Positions 37,320-48,491 are shown, numbered from the stretch's first letter. The stretch: DNA of 64,000 nucleotides from Cedecea neteri (GCF_000757825.1 NZ_CP009451.1:2666001-2730000); one strand, 5' to 3'. Translations and numbers: made by a program. The notes: generated from the sequence alone by a model not told the origin.

Positions 37320-38239
37320 GTATTGGGGTCTGGTTTGTGGTGCTGCCGGGGATATTGTCCCTCGATCTGAGCGGCCCGGCGGAAACGCTGGGGCTGGCGA
37401 AGAACGCGTTTGATCTGCACTACATTGGGCCAGACCCCCAGGTTGAAACCTCCATTGGCCTGACCTTCAGCGGCATTCAGCCGCTACCTGAAAACCTTCC
37501 CCCCGGGAGCCTGCTGATGCTGCCCGGCGTGTACGATTCAAACCGTTTTTTTGCCACGCCGCAGGCGGAAGAAGTCCGGCGTTGGTTAACCCGCCTGCAG
37601 CCGCAAATTCACAGCCAGCAGCTTAACCTGATGTGCGTGTGCTCCGGGGCACTGCTGGCGGCACGAGCGGGACTGATGCACGGTATTCAGTGCACAACGC
37701 ATCATGACGTCCTTGAGCGATTGAAAGCGGCGGCCCCCGGCGCACAGGTCAAAGACAACCGGATTTTTGTTGAAGACCGGGGGATTTGGACCAGCGCCGG
37801 GATAACCTCCGGGATCGATCTTTCCCTGCATTTGATTAACCGCTACTGCGGCCCGAGGGTAGCGCTGGAGGTAGCCAGAGAGATGGTGGTCTGGTTCCGC
37901 CGCTCGGGCGACGACCCGCAGCTTTCACCCTGGCTTCGCTACCGGAATCATATTCATCCCGCCGTGCACCGTGCGCAGGATCTTCTTGCCGCATCTCCTG
38001 AAACGCCCTGGCCGGTACCGGAAATTGCCGACCGGGTTCACGTCAGCCCGCGGCACTTATCCCGCCTTTTTCAGCAGCATTTGGGGATTTCCGTGCGCGA
38101 CTATCTGGAACAGCTGCGGCTTGCGGTGGCGGAGCAACGGCTACAGCAGGGGCAGCGCCTCGAGCAGGCCGCCAGCGCCGCAGGATTTTCTTCCCCGCGC
38201 CAGCTGCATCGGGCACGGGGCAGAATGCGTGGCGCTTAG
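37316..38239 (+). CDS. GlxA/FtrA-like AraC-family regulator with DJ-1/PfpI domain
   Basis: A 307-residue two-domain regulator. Residues 1-165 form a DJ-1/PfpI-like domain with the nucleophile-elbow-like segment [16 protein letters not shown]. The C-terminal ~100 residues carry AraC helix-turn-helix motifs, [20 protein letters not shown] and [19 protein letters not shown]. The start is the ATG that overlaps the hydrolase stop (ATGA). It most likely regulates the preceding hydrolase gene. The inducer is unknown. Its 3' end overlaps the convergent wecH end by 4 bp. Confidence 0.88.
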   Translation: MSIGVWFVVLPGILSLDLSGPAETLGLAKNAFDLHYIGPDPQVETSIGLTFSGIQPLPENLPPGSLLMLPGVYDSNRFFATPQAEEVRRWLTRLQPQIHSQQLNLMCVCSGALLAARAGLMHGIQCTTHHDVLERLKAAAPGAQVKDNRIFVEDRGIWTSAGITSGIDLSLHLINRYCGPRVALEVAREMVVWFRRSGDDPQLSPWLRYRNHIHPAVHRAQDLLAASPETPWPVPEIADRVHVSPRHLSRLFQQHLGISVRDYLEQLRLAVAEQRLQQGQRLEQAASAAGFSSPRQLHRARGRMRGA

Positions 38240-39231
38240 CTAACCAGTTTTTTGCGGTCGAGTTTTCCAACGCCAACGGCCAGCAGCAGGCTGCCTGCCA
38301 GCGTTGCGCCGAAAATCCACAGAATATCCAGCACCGGCCAGTGGGTCAGTTGGATATCGTGTGTGCGCAAATAATGAATGATCAGCGCATGAAACCCGTA
38401 AATGCCCAGCGAGTAGCGCGAAATAAACGTCAGGCCGGGCAGCGGGCGCTGGTTCAGGCAGTTCTTCGCCACGACCAGCAGGCTGATGGCGGCAATAAAC
38501 ACCAGCGGGCCGCAATACACGTAGAAGGTTTCGGCGAAGTTCTGGTTGATTTCCAACTGCCGGTGGGTGCCCAGCGCAATCGACATGACGCAAATCACGA
38601 ACAGGCCGCCTGCCAGGCCGCTCACGCCTTTTCTTTGGGTATCGAACATGCCAATCGCCCGGCCTAGCAGGCCGTAAAGCACGTAATAAAAGGTGTCGCC
38701 GTTAATGTAGAGGTTAACGGGCAGCCAGCGCATATTGCCCAGCGTCTGCGGCACCGTGTTGGGGTTGGCCACCACGCCGAGCAGCACCATCAACCCAAGG
38801 ATTGTCACCGCGCTGACCTTCTTCACCTGTATCAGCGGCGAAAGCAGGTATATCACCATAATCGCGAAGAAAAACCACAGGTGATAGAACACCGGTTTTA
38901 CCAGGATGTAGCGCAGCGCAAGGCCGATGCTTATCGGGGTAAACAGCCAGATATAGAGCAGCGCAATGGCGCTATAAAACAGCAGGCAGCTGGCTATGCG
39001 TAGAAAATGGCGCTGCTGCGCGCTGCGTTCGCCAAAAAACAGATACCCGGAAATCATGAAAAACAGCGGCACGCTGACGCGTGAAGCCGAGTTCAGAACG
39101 TTTGAAAAATCCCAGCTAAAAGCGGTCACGGTATGTGGGTTGGTGATGTACCAGGTCGTGGTGTGGATCATAACCACCATCAGGCAGGCAATGCCCCGAA
39201 GGTTATCAATCCAGTTTATTTTTTGCTGCAT
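38236..39231 (-). CDS. wecH: O-acetyltransferase WecH (YiaH)
   Basis: A 331-residue acyltransferase-3 family membrane protein with about ten hydrophobic helices, the E. coli length. It begins [20 protein letters not shown], where the Arg-bearing first-helix motif is diagnostic. A conserved His follows in [12 protein letters not shown]. coli WecH O-acetylates enterobacterial common antigen. It sits next to ysaB and glyQ as in E. coli. Confidence 0.94.
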   Translation of the reverse strand: MQQKINWIDNLRGIACLMVVMIHTTTWYITNPHTVTAFSWDFSNVLNSASRVSVPLFFMISGYLFFGERSAQQRHFLRIASCLLFYSAIALLYIWLFTPISIGLALRYILVKPVFYHLWFFFAIMVIYLLSPLIQVKKVSAVTILGLMVLLGVVANPNTVPQTLGNMRWLPVNLYINGDTFYYVLYGLLGRAIGMFDTQRKGVSGLAGGLFVICVMSIALGTHRQLEINQNFAETFYVYCGPLVFIAAISLLVVAKNCLNQRPLPGLTFISRYSLGIYGFHALIIHYLRTHDIQLTHWPVLDILWIFGATLAGSLLLAVGVGKLDRKKLVS

Positions 39232-39377
39232 TCGTTCCCCTGAAGCCGCTTGTGTACCTGCGCCCGGAAATGTCTGAGTTTGCTCCGCGCATCTTGCTAT
39301 CCCCGCGACGGCTTCGCAAAATGCCGGACTCCACGGGGAGTATGAATAAGAAACCGAGTTTAACGCACTGGTAGCAA

Positions 39378-39719
39378 ATGATGATGGCAGAAAGAAAAAA
39401 TAGACTCCTCTTAAGCGCTTTTTTCGCGCTCATGCTCAGCGCCTGCAGCGCGCCACAGCAGGAAAGCCAGTCGGCAAAAGAGCGTCGGCCGATTGTTCAT
39501 ACCGGGACGATGGAGCTTGCCTGTAAAAACCAGGCCGCGTACCGCTACAACACGCAGCCGCAGCGCATCAACCTGTCTGAATTTAAACAGTACCAGGCCA
39601 GCTATGAAATGATGGGCAGCACCACCCGCAAAGAGGGATTTACCTGTTCGTTTGACGAAAGTGGTCAATTTTCACACCTTTCCAGCCGCGAAAACCTCAA
39701 CCAACGGGCAACAACCTGA
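39378..39719 (+). CDS. ysaB: Lipoprotein YsaB
   Basis: A 113-residue predicted lipoprotein with the lipobox LSAC at the end of a short hydrophobic signal. The mature part aligns with E. coli YsaB around [19 protein letters not shown] and [15 protein letters not shown], two segments each containing one cysteine that could form a disulfide. The C-terminus is about 12 residues longer than in E. coli. Function is unknown. It lies between wecH and glyQ as in E. coli. Three consecutive methionine codons precede or start the frame, so the exact start is uncertain by one or two residues. Confidence 0.87.
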   Translation: MMMAERKNRLLLSAFFALMLSACSAPQQESQSAKERRPIVHTGTMELACKNQAAYRYNTQPQRINLSEFKQYQASYEMMGSTTRKEGFTCSFDESGQFSHLSSRENLNQRATT

Positions 39720-39827
39720 CGCCTTTCCCGCTCACGGCCGTTCCGTTGCCGTGTTGATACAACTCGACCGCGTTTGCGTATATACTGGCCGCTTCTCTTA
39801 AATCCACCGAACGCGTGCGAATTCAAC

Positions 39828-40739
39828 ATGCAAAAGTTTGATACCAAGACCTTTCAAGGCCTGATCCTGACCTTACAGGACTACTGGGCTCGCCAGGGCT
39901 GCACCATTGTTCAACCTTTGGACATGGAAGTAGGCGCAGGCACCTCTCACCCGATGACCAGCCTGCGTGCCTTAGGCCCGGAGCCAATGGCCACCGCTTA
40001 CGTGCAGCCGTCCCGCCGTCCTACCGATGGCCGCTATGGCGAAAACCCGAACCGTTTACAGCACTACTATCAGTTCCAGGTGGTGATTAAGCCTTCCCCG
40101 GACAACATTCAGGAGCTGTACCTCGGGTCTCTGAAAGAGCTGGGTATGGATCCAACGATTCATGACATTCGCTTCGTGGAAGATAACTGGGAAAACCCAA
40201 CGCTTGGCGCATGGGGCCTTGGCTGGGAAGTGTGGCTTAACGGCATGGAAGTGACGCAGTTCACCTACTTCCAGCAGGTTGGCGGCCTGGAGTGTAAGCC
40301 GGTGACCGGCGAAATCACCTACGGTTTAGAGCGTCTTGCGATGTACATTCAGGGCGTAGACAGCGTTTACGACCTCGTGTGGAGCGACGGCCCGCTGGGT
40401 AAAACTACCTATGGCGACGTGTTCCACCAGAACGAAGTGGAGCAGTCCACCTATAACTTCGAATACGCCGACGTGGACTTCCTGTTCACCTGCTTCGAGC
40501 AGTACGAGAAAGAAGCGCAGCAGCTGCTGGCGCTGGAAACTCCGCTGCCGCTGCCGGCCTACGAACGTATTCTGAAGGCCGCTCACAGCTTTAACCTGCT
40601 GGATGCGCGCAAGGCCATTTCCGTGACCGAGCGCCAGCGCTACATTCTGCGCATTCGCACCCTGACCAAAGCCGTGGCCGAAGCCTACTACGCTTCTCGT
40701 GAAGCGCTTGGCTTCCCGATGTGTAATAAGAACAACTAA
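39828..40739 (+). CDS. glyQ: Glycyl-tRNA synthetase alpha subunit
   Basis: A 303-residue catalytic subunit of the alpha2-beta2 glycyl-tRNA synthetase, nearly identical to E. coli GlyQ. Class II motif 2 is visible in [20 protein letters not shown] (20 residues). The start [11 protein letters not shown] matches E. coli. An upstream in-frame ATG would add 18 residues without homology. It is followed 9 bp later by glyS. Confidence 0.98.
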   Translation: MQKFDTKTFQGLILTLQDYWARQGCTIVQPLDMEVGAGTSHPMTSLRALGPEPMATAYVQPSRRPTDGRYGENPNRLQHYYQFQVVIKPSPDNIQELYLGSLKELGMDPTIHDIRFVEDNWENPTLGAWGLGWEVWLNGMEVTQFTYFQQVGGLECKPVTGEITYGLERLAMYIQGVDSVYDLVWSDGPLGKTTYGDVFHQNEVEQSTYNFEYADVDFLFTCFEQYEKEAQQLLALETPLPLPAYERILKAAHSFNLLDARKAISVTERQRYILRIRTLTKAVAEAYYASREALGFPMCNKNN

Positions 40740-40748
40740 GAGGCCGCC

Positions 40749-42818
40749 ATGTCTGAAAAAACTTTTCTGGTGGAGATCGGCACTGAAGAGCTGCCACCAA
40801 AAGCCCTGCGCAGCCTGGCTGAATCCTTCGCTGCTAACGTTACCGCCGAGCTGGATGCGGCCAACATCGCCCACGGCGAAGTAAAATGGTTTGCTGCTCC
40901 GCGTCGCCTGGCGCTGAAAATCGCTAACCTGGCGGCTTCTCAGCCGGATCGCGAAGTCGAAAAACGCGGCCCTGCGGTGTCTGCGGCGTTTGACGCCGAA
41001 GGCAAACCAAGCAAAGCCGCCGAAGGCTGGGCTCGTGGCTGCGGAATTACCGTTGACCAGGCCGAGCGTCTGGCGACCGACAAAGGCGAATGGCTGATGT
41101 ACCGCGCCCACGTGAAGGGCGAAAGCGTGCAGGCACTGCTGCCGAACATGATCGCCACTTCTCTGGCGAAGCTGCCGATTCCAAAACTGATGCGATGGGG
41201 CGCGTCCGACATTCAGTTCGTGCGCCCGGTTCACACCGTGACGCTGCTGCTGGGTGACGAGCTGATCCCTGCCACTATTCTGGGCATTCAGTCCGATCGC
41301 GTGATTCGCGGCCACCGCTTTATGGGCGAGCCGGAATTCACCATCGACAATGCCGACCAGTACCCTCAAGTCCTGCAGGAACGCGGGAAGGTCATCGCTG
41401 ATTACGAAGCGCGTAAAGCCACCATCAAACGTGATGCTGAAGAAGCCGCCCGTAAAATTGGCGGTAACGCGGACCTGAGCGAAAGCCTGCTGGAAGAAGT
41501 CACCTCGCTGGTGGAATGGCCGGTGGTGCTGACCGCGAAGTTCGAAGAGAAATTCCTGGCCGTGCCTGCCGAAGCGCTGGTTTACACCATGAAGGGTGAC
41601 CAGAAGTACTTCCCGGTTTACGACAACAGCGGCAAGCTGCTGCCAAACTTCATCTTCGTGACGAACATCGAGTCGAAAGACCCGGTGCAGATCATTTCCG
41701 GTAACGAGAAGGTGGTTCGCCCGCGCCTGGCGGACGCCGAGTTCTTCTTCAATACCGACCGCAAAAAGCGTCTGGAAGATAACCTGCCGCGTCTGGAAAC
41801 CGTATTGTTCCAGAAAGAGCTGGGCACCCTGCGCGACAAAACTAACCGCATCGAAGCGCTTTCAGGCTGGATTGCGGGCCAGATTGGCGCAGACGTGAAT
41901 CATGCAACCCGCGCTGGCCTGCTGTCCAAGTGTGACCTGATGACCAACATGGTGTTCGAGTTTACCGATACCCAGGGCATCATGGGCATGCACTACGCAC
42001 GTCACGACGGCGAAGCGGAAGACGTAGCGGTTGCGCTAAACGAGCAGTATCAGCCTCGCTTTGCGGGCGATGAACTGCCGTCTAACCTGGTGGCCTGTGC
42101 GGTGGCGATTGCCGACAAGATGGACACCCTTGCGGGCATCTTCGGCATTGGTCAGCATCCGAAAGGCGATAAAGACCCGTTCGCGCTGCGCCGTGCCGCG
42201 CTGGGCGTGCTGCGCATTATCGTTGAGAAAAACCTGCCGCTGGATCTGCAGACCCTGACCGAAGAAGCGGTTCGCCTCTACGGCAGCAAGCTGACCAACA
42301 CCAACGTGGTGGATGAGGTTATCGACTTTATGCTGGGCCGCTTCCGCGCCTGGTATCAGGAAGAAGGCCACGCGGTTGACACCATCCAGGCGGTGCTGGC
42401 GCGTCGTCCAACCAAACCGGCGGACTTCGACGCCCGCATGAAGGCGGTTTCCCACTTCCGTACTCTGGAAGCGGCGGCGTCTCTGGCGGCGGCTAACAAG
42501 CGTGTGTCCAACATTCTTGCCAAGTCCGATGAAGTGCTGAACGACATCGTGCATGCTTCTGTCCTGAAAGAGGCCGAAGAAATTCGCCTGGCGACTAACG
42601 TGGTTGTGCTGCGCGATAAGCTGCAGCCGTACTTCGCCGAAGGCCGTTACCAGGAAGCCCTGGAAGAGCTGGCCAATTTGCGCGAGCCGGTGGATGAGTT
42701 CTTCGACAAGGTAATGGTTAACGCGGAAGATAAAGATCTGCGTATTAACCGCCTGACGCTGCTGACCAAGCTGCGCGAGCTGTTCCTGCAGGTGGCGGAT
42801 ATCTCCCTGTTGCAGTAA
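40749..42818 (+). CDS. glyS: Glycyl-tRNA synthetase beta subunit
   Basis: A 689-residue tRNA-binding subunit, the E. coli length. It begins [20 protein letters not shown]. The HD-like region [13 protein letters not shown] and the C-terminal anticodon-binding-like domain are intact. It is co-transcribed with glyQ and followed by a strong terminator. In E. coli cspA lies downstream, whereas a chemoreceptor gene is found here. Confidence 0.98.
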   Translation: MSEKTFLVEIGTEELPPKALRSLAESFAANVTAELDAANIAHGEVKWFAAPRRLALKIANLAASQPDREVEKRGPAVSAAFDAEGKPSKAAEGWARGCGITVDQAERLATDKGEWLMYRAHVKGESVQALLPNMIATSLAKLPIPKLMRWGASDIQFVRPVHTVTLLLGDELIPATILGIQSDRVIRGHRFMGEPEFTIDNADQYPQVLQERGKVIADYEARKATIKRDAEEAARKIGGNADLSESLLEEVTSLVEWPVVLTAKFEEKFLAVPAEALVYTMKGDQKYFPVYDNSGKLLPNFIFVTNIESKDPVQIISGNEKVVRPRLADAEFFFNTDRKKRLEDNLPRLETVLFQKELGTLRDKTNRIEALSGWIAGQIGADVNHATRAGLLSKCDLMTNMVFEFTDTQGIMGMHYARHDGEAEDVAVALNEQYQPRFAGDELPSNLVACAVAIADKMDTLAGIFGIGQHPKGDKDPFALRRAALGVLRIIVEKNLPLDLQTLTEEAVRLYGSKLTNTNVVDEVIDFMLGRFRAWYQEEGHAVDTIQAVLARRPTKPADFDARMKAVSHFRTLEAAASLAAANKRVSNILAKSDEVLNDIVHASVLKEAEEIRLATNVVVLRDKLQPYFAEGRYQEALEELANLREPVDEFFDKVMVNAEDKDLRINRLTLLTKLRELFLQVADISLLQ

Positions 42819-42843
42819 TGGTTTAAAAGCTATACACCTTCAG

Positions 42844-42867
42844 AAACCCGCTTCGGCGGGTTTTTTT
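42844..42867 (+). terminator. glyQS terminator
   Basis: AAACCCGC-TTCG-GCGGGTTT followed by a T-run is a classical intrinsic terminator 26 bp after glyS. Confidence 0.95.
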
Positions 42868-42924
42868 ATTAATTTTTTTACTTTCAAATATCAATGGATT
42901 AACAAAAAGTCGCGCCAGGGTCGA

Positions 42925-42951
42925 TAAGGTAAATCTGCGCCGAACCGATAT
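42925..42951 (+). promoter_or_regulatory. Possible sigma-28 promoter of the chemoreceptor gene
   Basis: TAAGGTAA-N11-ACCGATAT matches the FliA consensus at 11 of 16 positions. A second -10-like box, GTCGATAA, begins at 42920. Either would place the downstream receptor in the flagellar regulon. Confidence 0.45.
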
Positions 42952-42989
42952 ATCTCATATCGGCCACTACTTCAGGAACGTTCGGCGCT

Positions 42990-44651
42990 ATGAAAAATAT
43001 CAAAGTTATTACCGGCATCGTGACTACGCTCGGGATTTTCAGCGTGTTGTTGCTGGTGACCGGGGCTCTGTTCTTCTCCTCCGTCAGCAGCGATCGCCTT
43101 AACTTCCAAAATACCGGCCTGCTTAACTACCAGCAACAGCAGCTTGGCGGCAGCTTCCAGACGCTGGTTGAAACCCGCGTCACCATCAACCGCGTGGCGA
43201 TTCGTGTCCTGAAAAATCAGCGCGATCCTGCCTCGCTGGAGGCGATGAACAAGCTGCTGACGAATGCTGGCGGGCTGCTGGTCGAGGCGCAAAAGCAGTT
43301 CAGCAACTACATGGATTCCGACGATGTGCCGGGCCAGGACAAAGCCATTGATGACAAAGCGGCCGCCAGCTTTAAGCAAATGCATGACGTCATGGCGCAG
43401 TCCATTCAGTTCCTGAAGGCCGATAACTACCAGGCCTACGGCAACCTTGATGCCCAGCAGGCTCAGGACGATTTCAAAGCCGTTTATGGCCAGTGGCTGA
43501 CCCAAAACACCCGTCTGCTGAAGGCCGCCAGCGCGCAGAACCAAAGCAGCTATACCGGTATGCTCTGGACGCTGGGCACCATTTTGCTGATTGTTATCGC
43601 CGCGCTGGTGGTTATCTGGCTGGGCCTGCAGCGCGTGCTGCTGTGGCCGCTAAAAACCGCGATGGGGCACATTCAGGCTATCTCGGAAGGGGATTTAACC
43701 CGCACTATCGACGCCGAAGGGCGCAGCGAAATGAGCCGCCTGTCTGCCGGGCTTAAATCCATGCAGCAGTCGCTGGCGAAGACCGTGAGCGTGGTGCGCG
43801 ACAACGCCGATTCCATTTACACCGGCGCCAGCGAAATATCTGCCGGCAGCAGCGATCTCTCCTCCCGCACCGAGCAGCAGGCGGCGGCCCTGGAAGAGAC
43901 GGCGGCCAGTATGGAGCAGCTTACCGCCACCGTGAAACAGAATACTGACAACGCGCGCCAGGCGACCGGTCTGGCGAAAAACGCCTCCGAAACCGCGCAG
44001 AAAGGCGGGCGAGTGGTCGATAGCGTGGTCAGCACGATGAACGAAATCGCCGAAAGCTCCGGCAAAATCGTGGATATCACCAGCGTTATCGACAGTATTG
44101 CCTTCCAGACCAACATTCTGGCGCTTAACGCCGCGGTAGAAGCTGCCCGTGCGGGCGAGCAGGGCCGTGGATTTGCCGTTGTTGCGGGGGAGGTCAGAAC
44201 GCTGGCCAGCCGCAGCGCGCAGGCCGCGAAAGAGATTAAAGTGCTGATTGAAAACTCGGTATCGCGCATAGATACCGGCTCAAGCCAGGTTCGCGAAGCC
44301 GGTGCGACCATGAAGGAAATCGTTTCGGCTGTCACCCGTGTGACCGACATTATGGGCGAAATTGCTTCCGCTTCCGAAGAACAAAGCAAAGGCATTGAGC
44401 AGGTGGCACAGGCGGTATCCGAGATGGACAGCGTGACCCAGCAAAACGCCTCGCTGGTGGAAGAGTCAGCTTCTGCCGCTGCAGCGCTGGAAGATCAGGC
44501 GAGCGAACTGCGTCAGGCTGTGGCGGTGTTCCAGCTTCAGCAGGCCGGAGGGCGTCGCGTGGAGCCAGTGCAGGAAAAACTGCGTCCTCAGCCGGCCATG
44601 TTAAAACCACAGGCAGCGTCGGCGGCCGATGCAAACTGGGAAACGTTCTGA
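42990..44651 (+). CDS. Methyl-accepting chemotaxis protein (Tsr/Tar type)
   Basis: A 553-residue transmembrane receptor. It has TM1 at about residues 8-30, a four-helix periplasmic sensor to about 190, TM2 at about 192-213, a HAMP domain, and a signalling hairpin with [20 protein letters not shown] (20 residues). It ends in NWETF, the CheR/CheB tether. Arg63, Arg68 and Arg72 occupy the Tar/Tsr alpha-carboxylate-binding positions. The Tsr/Tar QPTQ loop is replaced by DAQQAQDDF, so the ligand is probably a different amino-acid-like compound. Monocistronic between glyS and yiaG. Confidence 0.92.
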   Translation: MKNIKVITGIVTTLGIFSVLLLVTGALFFSSVSSDRLNFQNTGLLNYQQQQLGGSFQTLVETRVTINRVAIRVLKNQRDPASLEAMNKLLTNAGGLLVEAQKQFSNYMDSDDVPGQDKAIDDKAAASFKQMHDVMAQSIQFLKADNYQAYGNLDAQQAQDDFKAVYGQWLTQNTRLLKAASAQNQSSYTGMLWTLGTILLIVIAALVVIWLGLQRVLLWPLKTAMGHIQAISEGDLTRTIDAEGRSEMSRLSAGLKSMQQSLAKTVSVVRDNADSIYTGASEISAGSSDLSSRTEQQAAALEETAASMEQLTATVKQNTDNARQATGLAKNASETAQKGGRVVDSVVSTMNEIAESSGKIVDITSVIDSIAFQTNILALNAAVEAARAGEQGRGFAVVAGEVRTLASRSAQAAKEIKVLIENSVSRIDTGSSQVREAGATMKEIVSAVTRVTDIMGEIASASEEQSKGIEQVAQAVSEMDSVTQQNASLVEESASAAAALEDQASELRQAVAVFQLQQAGGRRVEPVQEKLRPQPAMLKPQAASAADANWETF

Positions 44652-44670
44652 TCCCGGCGCTAAAATGACA

Positions 44671-44692
44671 AACCCCGCATCATAGCGGGGTT
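44671..44692. terminator. Terminator after the chemoreceptor gene
   Basis: AACCCCGC-ATCATA-GCGGGGTT followed by GTTTTC. It may also help terminate the convergent yiaG. Confidence 0.85.
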
Positions 44693-44716
44693 GTTTTCAA
44701 ACGCAGCAACGATTTT

Positions 44717-45004
44717 CTAGCTTATTAACTGCTTACTGAGGCCTGGATTGGCCTGAATCAGACGCATCAATTTCATTTCGGTGCTTGAGGGCTTGAGTCG
44801 TCTGGACTCCCATTCCTGCACCATCGTGACGCTAACCCCCATCGCCTGAGCAAAATCATCGATTTTTAGTCCGGTACTTTTACGTAGCTGCTCAAACTCC
44901 GAGAAGGCGCTGGGTTTCTGACTCAGGCTAATGACCTGATTATCTTTAAAAACAATCTGCTCAAGACTGCTAAGCAGCTCAACCATTGGATCTTTATATT
45001 CCAT
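44717..45004 (-). CDS. yiaG: XRE-family helix-turn-helix protein YiaG
   Basis: A 95-residue DNA-binding protein starting MEYKDPMVELLSSLEQIVF. The helix-turn-helix is in IDDFAQAMGVSVTMVQEWES. It matches E. coli YiaG (96 residues). GAGGAG about 6-7 bp upstream fixes this start over a longer frame. The targets of YiaG are not known. It lacks a toxin-like partner here, and its neighbours are yiaF and the chemoreceptor. Confidence 0.9.
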   Translation of the reverse strand: MEYKDPMVELLSSLEQIVFKDNQVISLSQKPSAFSEFEQLRKSTGLKIDDFAQAMGVSVTMVQEWESRRLKPSSTEMKLMRLIQANPGLSKQLIS

Positions 45005-45395
45005 TGAGAACTCCTCATAAATCACACAGCGAGAACGTGAACGCAAAGAAGCCTATTAACTGTAGCTGGATTTAAAGCGTGCGTAGGATCACGTTAGGGG
45101 CTAAACGTGCTGAAAAAAAATGCTTATGCGTTTCAGCTGAATGCCCAGTCGAAGTAAGCGTTTGAAAAGCTTCTGATGGTGGGCGTTAGTATAAATGTGT
45201 AAATAGTTATGCAAATCCTTAGCAAGCAAATCCAGCCTTTGTCCCGCAGGGCTTTTCGCGCGCTTTCTTCCGTCGTGGAAGAAGCATAAGAGATTATTGC
45301 GAAAGGGTATCTTGCGAAGGGCTGTTGGACTATTCTTAGCATCGTTATTGGGTGGCAATTTGCCAGGTAGTGCATTGGTGACAGGAGTAGAAATG
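45005..45395. other. Divergent yiaG-yiaF intergenic region
   Basis: About 390 bp with no gene I can support. It must hold the yiaG and yiaF promoters, but no box pair stands out. Short open frames on both strands have no recognisable products and no convincing ribosome binding sites. Confidence 0.5.
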
Positions 45396-46106
45396 ATGGC
45401 GACAGGTAAGTCCTGGTCTCGCTGGTTTGCGCCGCTGGCGGCGTTATTAATGGTGGTGAGCCTGAGTGGTTGCTTCGATAAAGAAGGCGACCAGCGTAAG
45501 GCGTTCATCGATTTTCTGCAAAACACGGCTATGCGTAGCGGCGATCGCCTGCCAACGCTGACGTCCGATCAGAAAAAACAGTTTGGCCCGCTGGTCTCCG
45601 ACTACGCCATTCTGTACGGCTTCTCCCAGCAGGTTAGCCAGGCAATGGACGAAGGAATGAAGCCGGTCGTGGATAGCGTGAACAGCATCCGCGCGCCGCA
45701 GGATTATATGACCCAGCGCGACGCGCTGCGCCAGGCTAACGGCTCGCTGAACGTCTTAGGTCAGCAGGTGCAAAATGCAAAAATGCAGGCCGACGGCGCG
45801 CTTGCGGCGCTGAAACAGCCTGACGATCTGAAAACCGTTTACTACCAGGTTTACCAGAAAGTGGTGACCGGCCCGGCGAACGCCATGGCGCCGCTGATCC
45901 CAGCCGCGCAAACCCTGACCCAGCAGCTGGTACAGGTGGGTGATTTTATCGCTCAGCAGGGGACTCAGGTTGGCTTTGCTAACGGCGGTATTCAGTTCCC
46001 GACTTCCCAGCAGGCAAGCCAGTACAACTCGCTGATTGGTCCGCTGTCTGCCCAGCATCAGGCGTTTACTCAGGCCTGGAGCGCGGCACAGACCGCAATG
46101 CAGTAA
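45396..46106 (+). CDS. yiaF: DUF3053 lipoprotein YiaF
   Basis: A 236-residue predicted lipoprotein (E. coli 236) starting MATGKSWSRWFAPLAALLMV, with lipobox LSGC and a mature start CFDKEGDQRKAFIDFLQN. The rest is helical and Gln-rich. AGGAG lies 8 bp upstream, and an adjacent ATG three bases earlier is an alternative start. Function is unknown. The order yiaG-yiaF-ghrB is as in E. coli. Confidence 0.93.
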   Translation: MATGKSWSRWFAPLAALLMVVSLSGCFDKEGDQRKAFIDFLQNTAMRSGDRLPTLTSDQKKQFGPLVSDYAILYGFSQQVSQAMDEGMKPVVDSVNSIRAPQDYMTQRDALRQANGSLNVLGQQVQNAKMQADGALAALKQPDDLKTVYYQVYQKVVTGPANAMAPLIPAAQTLTQQLVQVGDFIAQQGTQVGFANGGIQFPTSQQASQYNSLIGPLSAQHQAFTQAWSAAQTAMQ

Positions 46107-46121
46107 ATTTAGTAAGCTAAG

Positions 46122-46158
46122 AAAAGGCGGAGCGCTTAACGGCGACTCCGCTTTTTTT
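46122..46158. terminator. Terminator between yiaF and ghrB
   Basis: GCGGAG-N13-CTCCGC followed by seven T residues on the plus strand. The reverse strand also carries a T-rich tract after the stem, so it may act for the convergent ghrB too. Confidence 0.8.
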
Positions 46159-46176
46159 ATGGGCGTTAATACGGAA

Positions 46177-47151
46177 CTATTTCAGCACCTGCGGGTTCAC
46201 GCAGTTCACTTCCACCTTGCCGGTCAGCGCGGTAATCAGGTTTTCCACCGCGCATTCTGCCATGCCATAGCGGGTTTCATGGGTGGCTGAGCCGATGTGC
46301 GGCAGGGCCACCACGTTTGGCATGCCGAGCAGTGGGGAGTCCAGCGGCAGCGGTTCCTGCTCAAAAACATCCAGCCCGGCGGCGTGAATTTTCCCCTCTT
46401 CCAACGCCTGAATCAGCGCTTTTTCGTCAACCACCGGGCCGCGCCCGACGTTGATCAGAATGGCGGAGGATTTCATCTTCGCAATTTGCTCTGCGCCAAT
46501 CAGGTGGCGGGTTTCTTCGCTTAACGGCAGCAGGATACAAACGAAATCGGACTCTGCCAGCAGGGTGTCCAGGTCGCAATAGCGGGCGTTAAAACGCTCT
46601 TCCGCTTCTTTATGATGGCGACGGGCGTTGTACAGAATCGGCATGCTGAAGCCGAAGTGTGCGCGCTGTGCCAGCGCCAGGCCGATGCGTCCCATGCCCA
46701 GAATACCGAGCGTTTTATGGTGCACGTCGAAACCAAACCAGTCAGCGCCAATACTGCTTTGCCATTCGCCTACCTTCACGCGCTCGGCGACTTCCACCAC
46801 GCGGCGTGCGCTGGAGAGGATCAGGGCCATGGCGGTGTCGGCCACCGTTTCAGTCAGCACCGTCGGCGTATGCATCAGCACCACGCCGCGCTCGTTCAGG
46901 GCCTCCACGTTAAAGTTGTCGTAGCCGACAGAAACGGTAGAAGCCGCACGCAGCTTGGGCGTATTGGCCAAAAACGCGCCGTCGACTTTGCCGCCGGAGC
47001 CCAGGATACCTTCCGCGTTGGCAAAAAGCTCTGCGTTCGCTTTCACGGTTTCCGGGCTGATATCGTCAAGCTGGGTGACGGTAAAGTGGCTTTCAAGTCG
47101 GGACAGCAGGTTATCAGGCAGCGCCTTGTAGAGGATGACGGACGGCTTCAT
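46177..47151 (-). CDS. ghrB: 2-ketoaldonate/hydroxypyruvate reductase GhrB (KguD role)
   Basis: A 324-residue D-2-hydroxyacid dehydrogenase, the E. coli GhrB length. The NAD(P)-binding loop [16 protein letters not shown] and catalytic residues in [12 protein letters not shown] are visible. E. coli GhrB reduces glyoxylate, hydroxypyruvate and 2-ketogluconate. Here it is the last gene of a kguE-kguK-kguT-ghrB set, the order of Pseudomonas kguEKTD. It would therefore act as the 2-keto-6-phosphogluconate reductase. The start is 56 bp after kguT. Confidence 0.92.
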   Translation of the reverse strand: MKPSVILYKALPDNLLSRLESHFTVTQLDDISPETVKANAELFANAEGILGSGGKVDGAFLANTPKLRAASTVSVGYDNFNVEALNERGVVLMHTPTVLTETVADTAMALILSSARRVVEVAERVKVGEWQSSIGADWFGFDVHHKTLGILGMGRIGLALAQRAHFGFSMPILYNARRHHKEAEERFNARYCDLDTLLAESDFVCILLPLSEETRHLIGAEQIAKMKSSAILINVGRGPVVDEKALIQALEEGKIHAAGLDVFEQEPLPLDSPLLGMPNVVALPHIGSATHETRYGMAECAVENLITALTGKVEVNCVNPQVLK

Positions 47152-47207
47152 GAGATTCTCCGTTTTCGGTTAAACGCGAACCGGGCGACAAATCGCCCGG
47201 CGCGGGG

Positions 47208-48491
47208 TCAGGCGTGATGTGCGCCGGACGGTATTTGTTGATGGTTAGCAGGCTTAACAATCAGAGTAAGCCATACCGAGGCGAGCAGCGCCAGCCCCAT
47301 AAAGACATAGGACGCCGCCGGGCTGCCCGTGGCGCCGTTCAGGTAGCCCACAAACCAGGAGCCGACGAAAGAACCCAGCGCACCCATGCTGTTGATTAAA
47401 GCCATCGCCCCGCCGGCCACGTTCTTCGGCAGCATCTCCGGGATAATGGCGAAGAACGGGCCGTACGGGGCGTACATTGCTGCCCCGGCAATCACCAGCA
47501 GCGTATAGGACACCCAGAAATGGTTGGCCCCGACCAGCCATGAGCCCAGGAACGCCAGCGCGCCAATCAGCAGCAGCGGCCAGACGAACAGCTTCCGGTT
47601 TTGCATTTTGTCCGACGCCCAGGAGACGGCGATCATCGCGATAGTCGCGGCCAGGTAAGGTACGGAAGAGAGCCAGCCGACCTCCACCATCCCCATGCCC
47701 GCCGCACCCGCGCTGCGGATAATCGACGGTAGCCACAGCACGAAACCGTACACGCCGATGCTCCAGGCGAAGTACTGCATACACAGGATAACCACGTTAC
47801 GTGACCGGAAGGCTTCACCGTAGTTACGCACGGCTTTAATGCCTTCCTGTTCTTTTTGTAGCTGTGCCTGCAAGGCAGATTTTTCACCGTCTGACAGCCA
47901 GCCCACCTGGGCAGGTTTATCTTTTACCAGCATCCACCAGGCAAAAGCCCAGATAACCGCCGGGATCCCCTCGAAGATAAACATTTCGCGCCAGCCGAAG
48001 GCCTGAATCAGGTAGCCGGACACCACCGACATCCACAGCACGGTGACCGGGTTGCCGAGGATCAGGAAAGTATTGGCGCGGGAACGTTCGGACCTTGTAA
48101 ACCAGTTGCTGATATAAATCAGCATCGCCGGCATCACCGCCGCCTCAACCACGCCGAGCACAAAGCGAATGGCGGCCAGCATCGGAATGTTGCTCACCAT
48201 GCCGGTCAGCGAGGCGCAGCCGCCCCATAAGATCAGGCAGACGAAGATAAGTTTGCGCACGCTGCGGCGCTCGGCGTACATCGCCCCGGGGATCTGGAAG
48301 AAGAAGTAGCCGAGGAAGAACAGCGCGCCCAGCAGGGATGAAATCCCTTTGGTAATGCCGAGGTCATCGTTGATGCCCGCGGCGGAGGCGAAGCTGAAGT
48401 TGGCGCGGTCGAGGTAAGCCAGGCTATACGTGATAAACACGATAGGCATGATGTACCACCAGCGCTTCGGCGCGATTGTCTGGTTTTTCAT
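47208..48491 (-). CDS. kguT: Probable 2-ketogluconate transporter KguT (MFS)
   Basis: A 427-residue major facilitator of the anion:cation symporter family with 12 predicted helices. The family segments YLDRANFSFA in helix 1 and FLGYFFFQIPGAMYAERRS before loop 2-3 are visible. Sugar-acid anions are the usual substrates of this branch. Assignment to 2-ketogluconate follows from its position between a kguK-like kinase and a 2-ketoaldonate reductase. A hexuronate or other aldonate cannot be excluded from sequence alone. Confidence 0.78.
   Translation of the reverse strand: MKNQTIAPKRWWYIMPIVFITYSLAYLDRANFSFASAAGINDDLGITKGISSLLGALFFLGYFFFQIPGAMYAERRSVRKLIFVCLILWGGCASLTGMVSNIPMLAAIRFVLGVVEAAVMPAMLIYISNWFTRSERSRANTFLILGNPVTVLWMSVVSGYLIQAFGWREMFIFEGIPAVIWAFAWWMLVKDKPAQVGWLSDGEKSALQAQLQKEQEGIKAVRNYGEAFRSRNVVILCMQYFAWSIGVYGFVLWLPSIIRSAGAAGMGMVEVGWLSSVPYLAATIAMIAVSWASDKMQNRKLFVWPLLLIGALAFLGSWLVGANHFWVSYTLLVIAGAAMYAPYGPFFAIIPEMLPKNVAGGAMALINSMGALGSFVGSWFVGYLNGATGSPAASYVFMGLALLASVWLTLIVKPANHQQIPSGAHHA

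Noticed and set aside
45101..45526. Minus-strand open frame between yiaG and yiaF
   Set aside because: It has no recognisable product, overlaps the yiaF start region antisense, and lacks a ribosome binding site.
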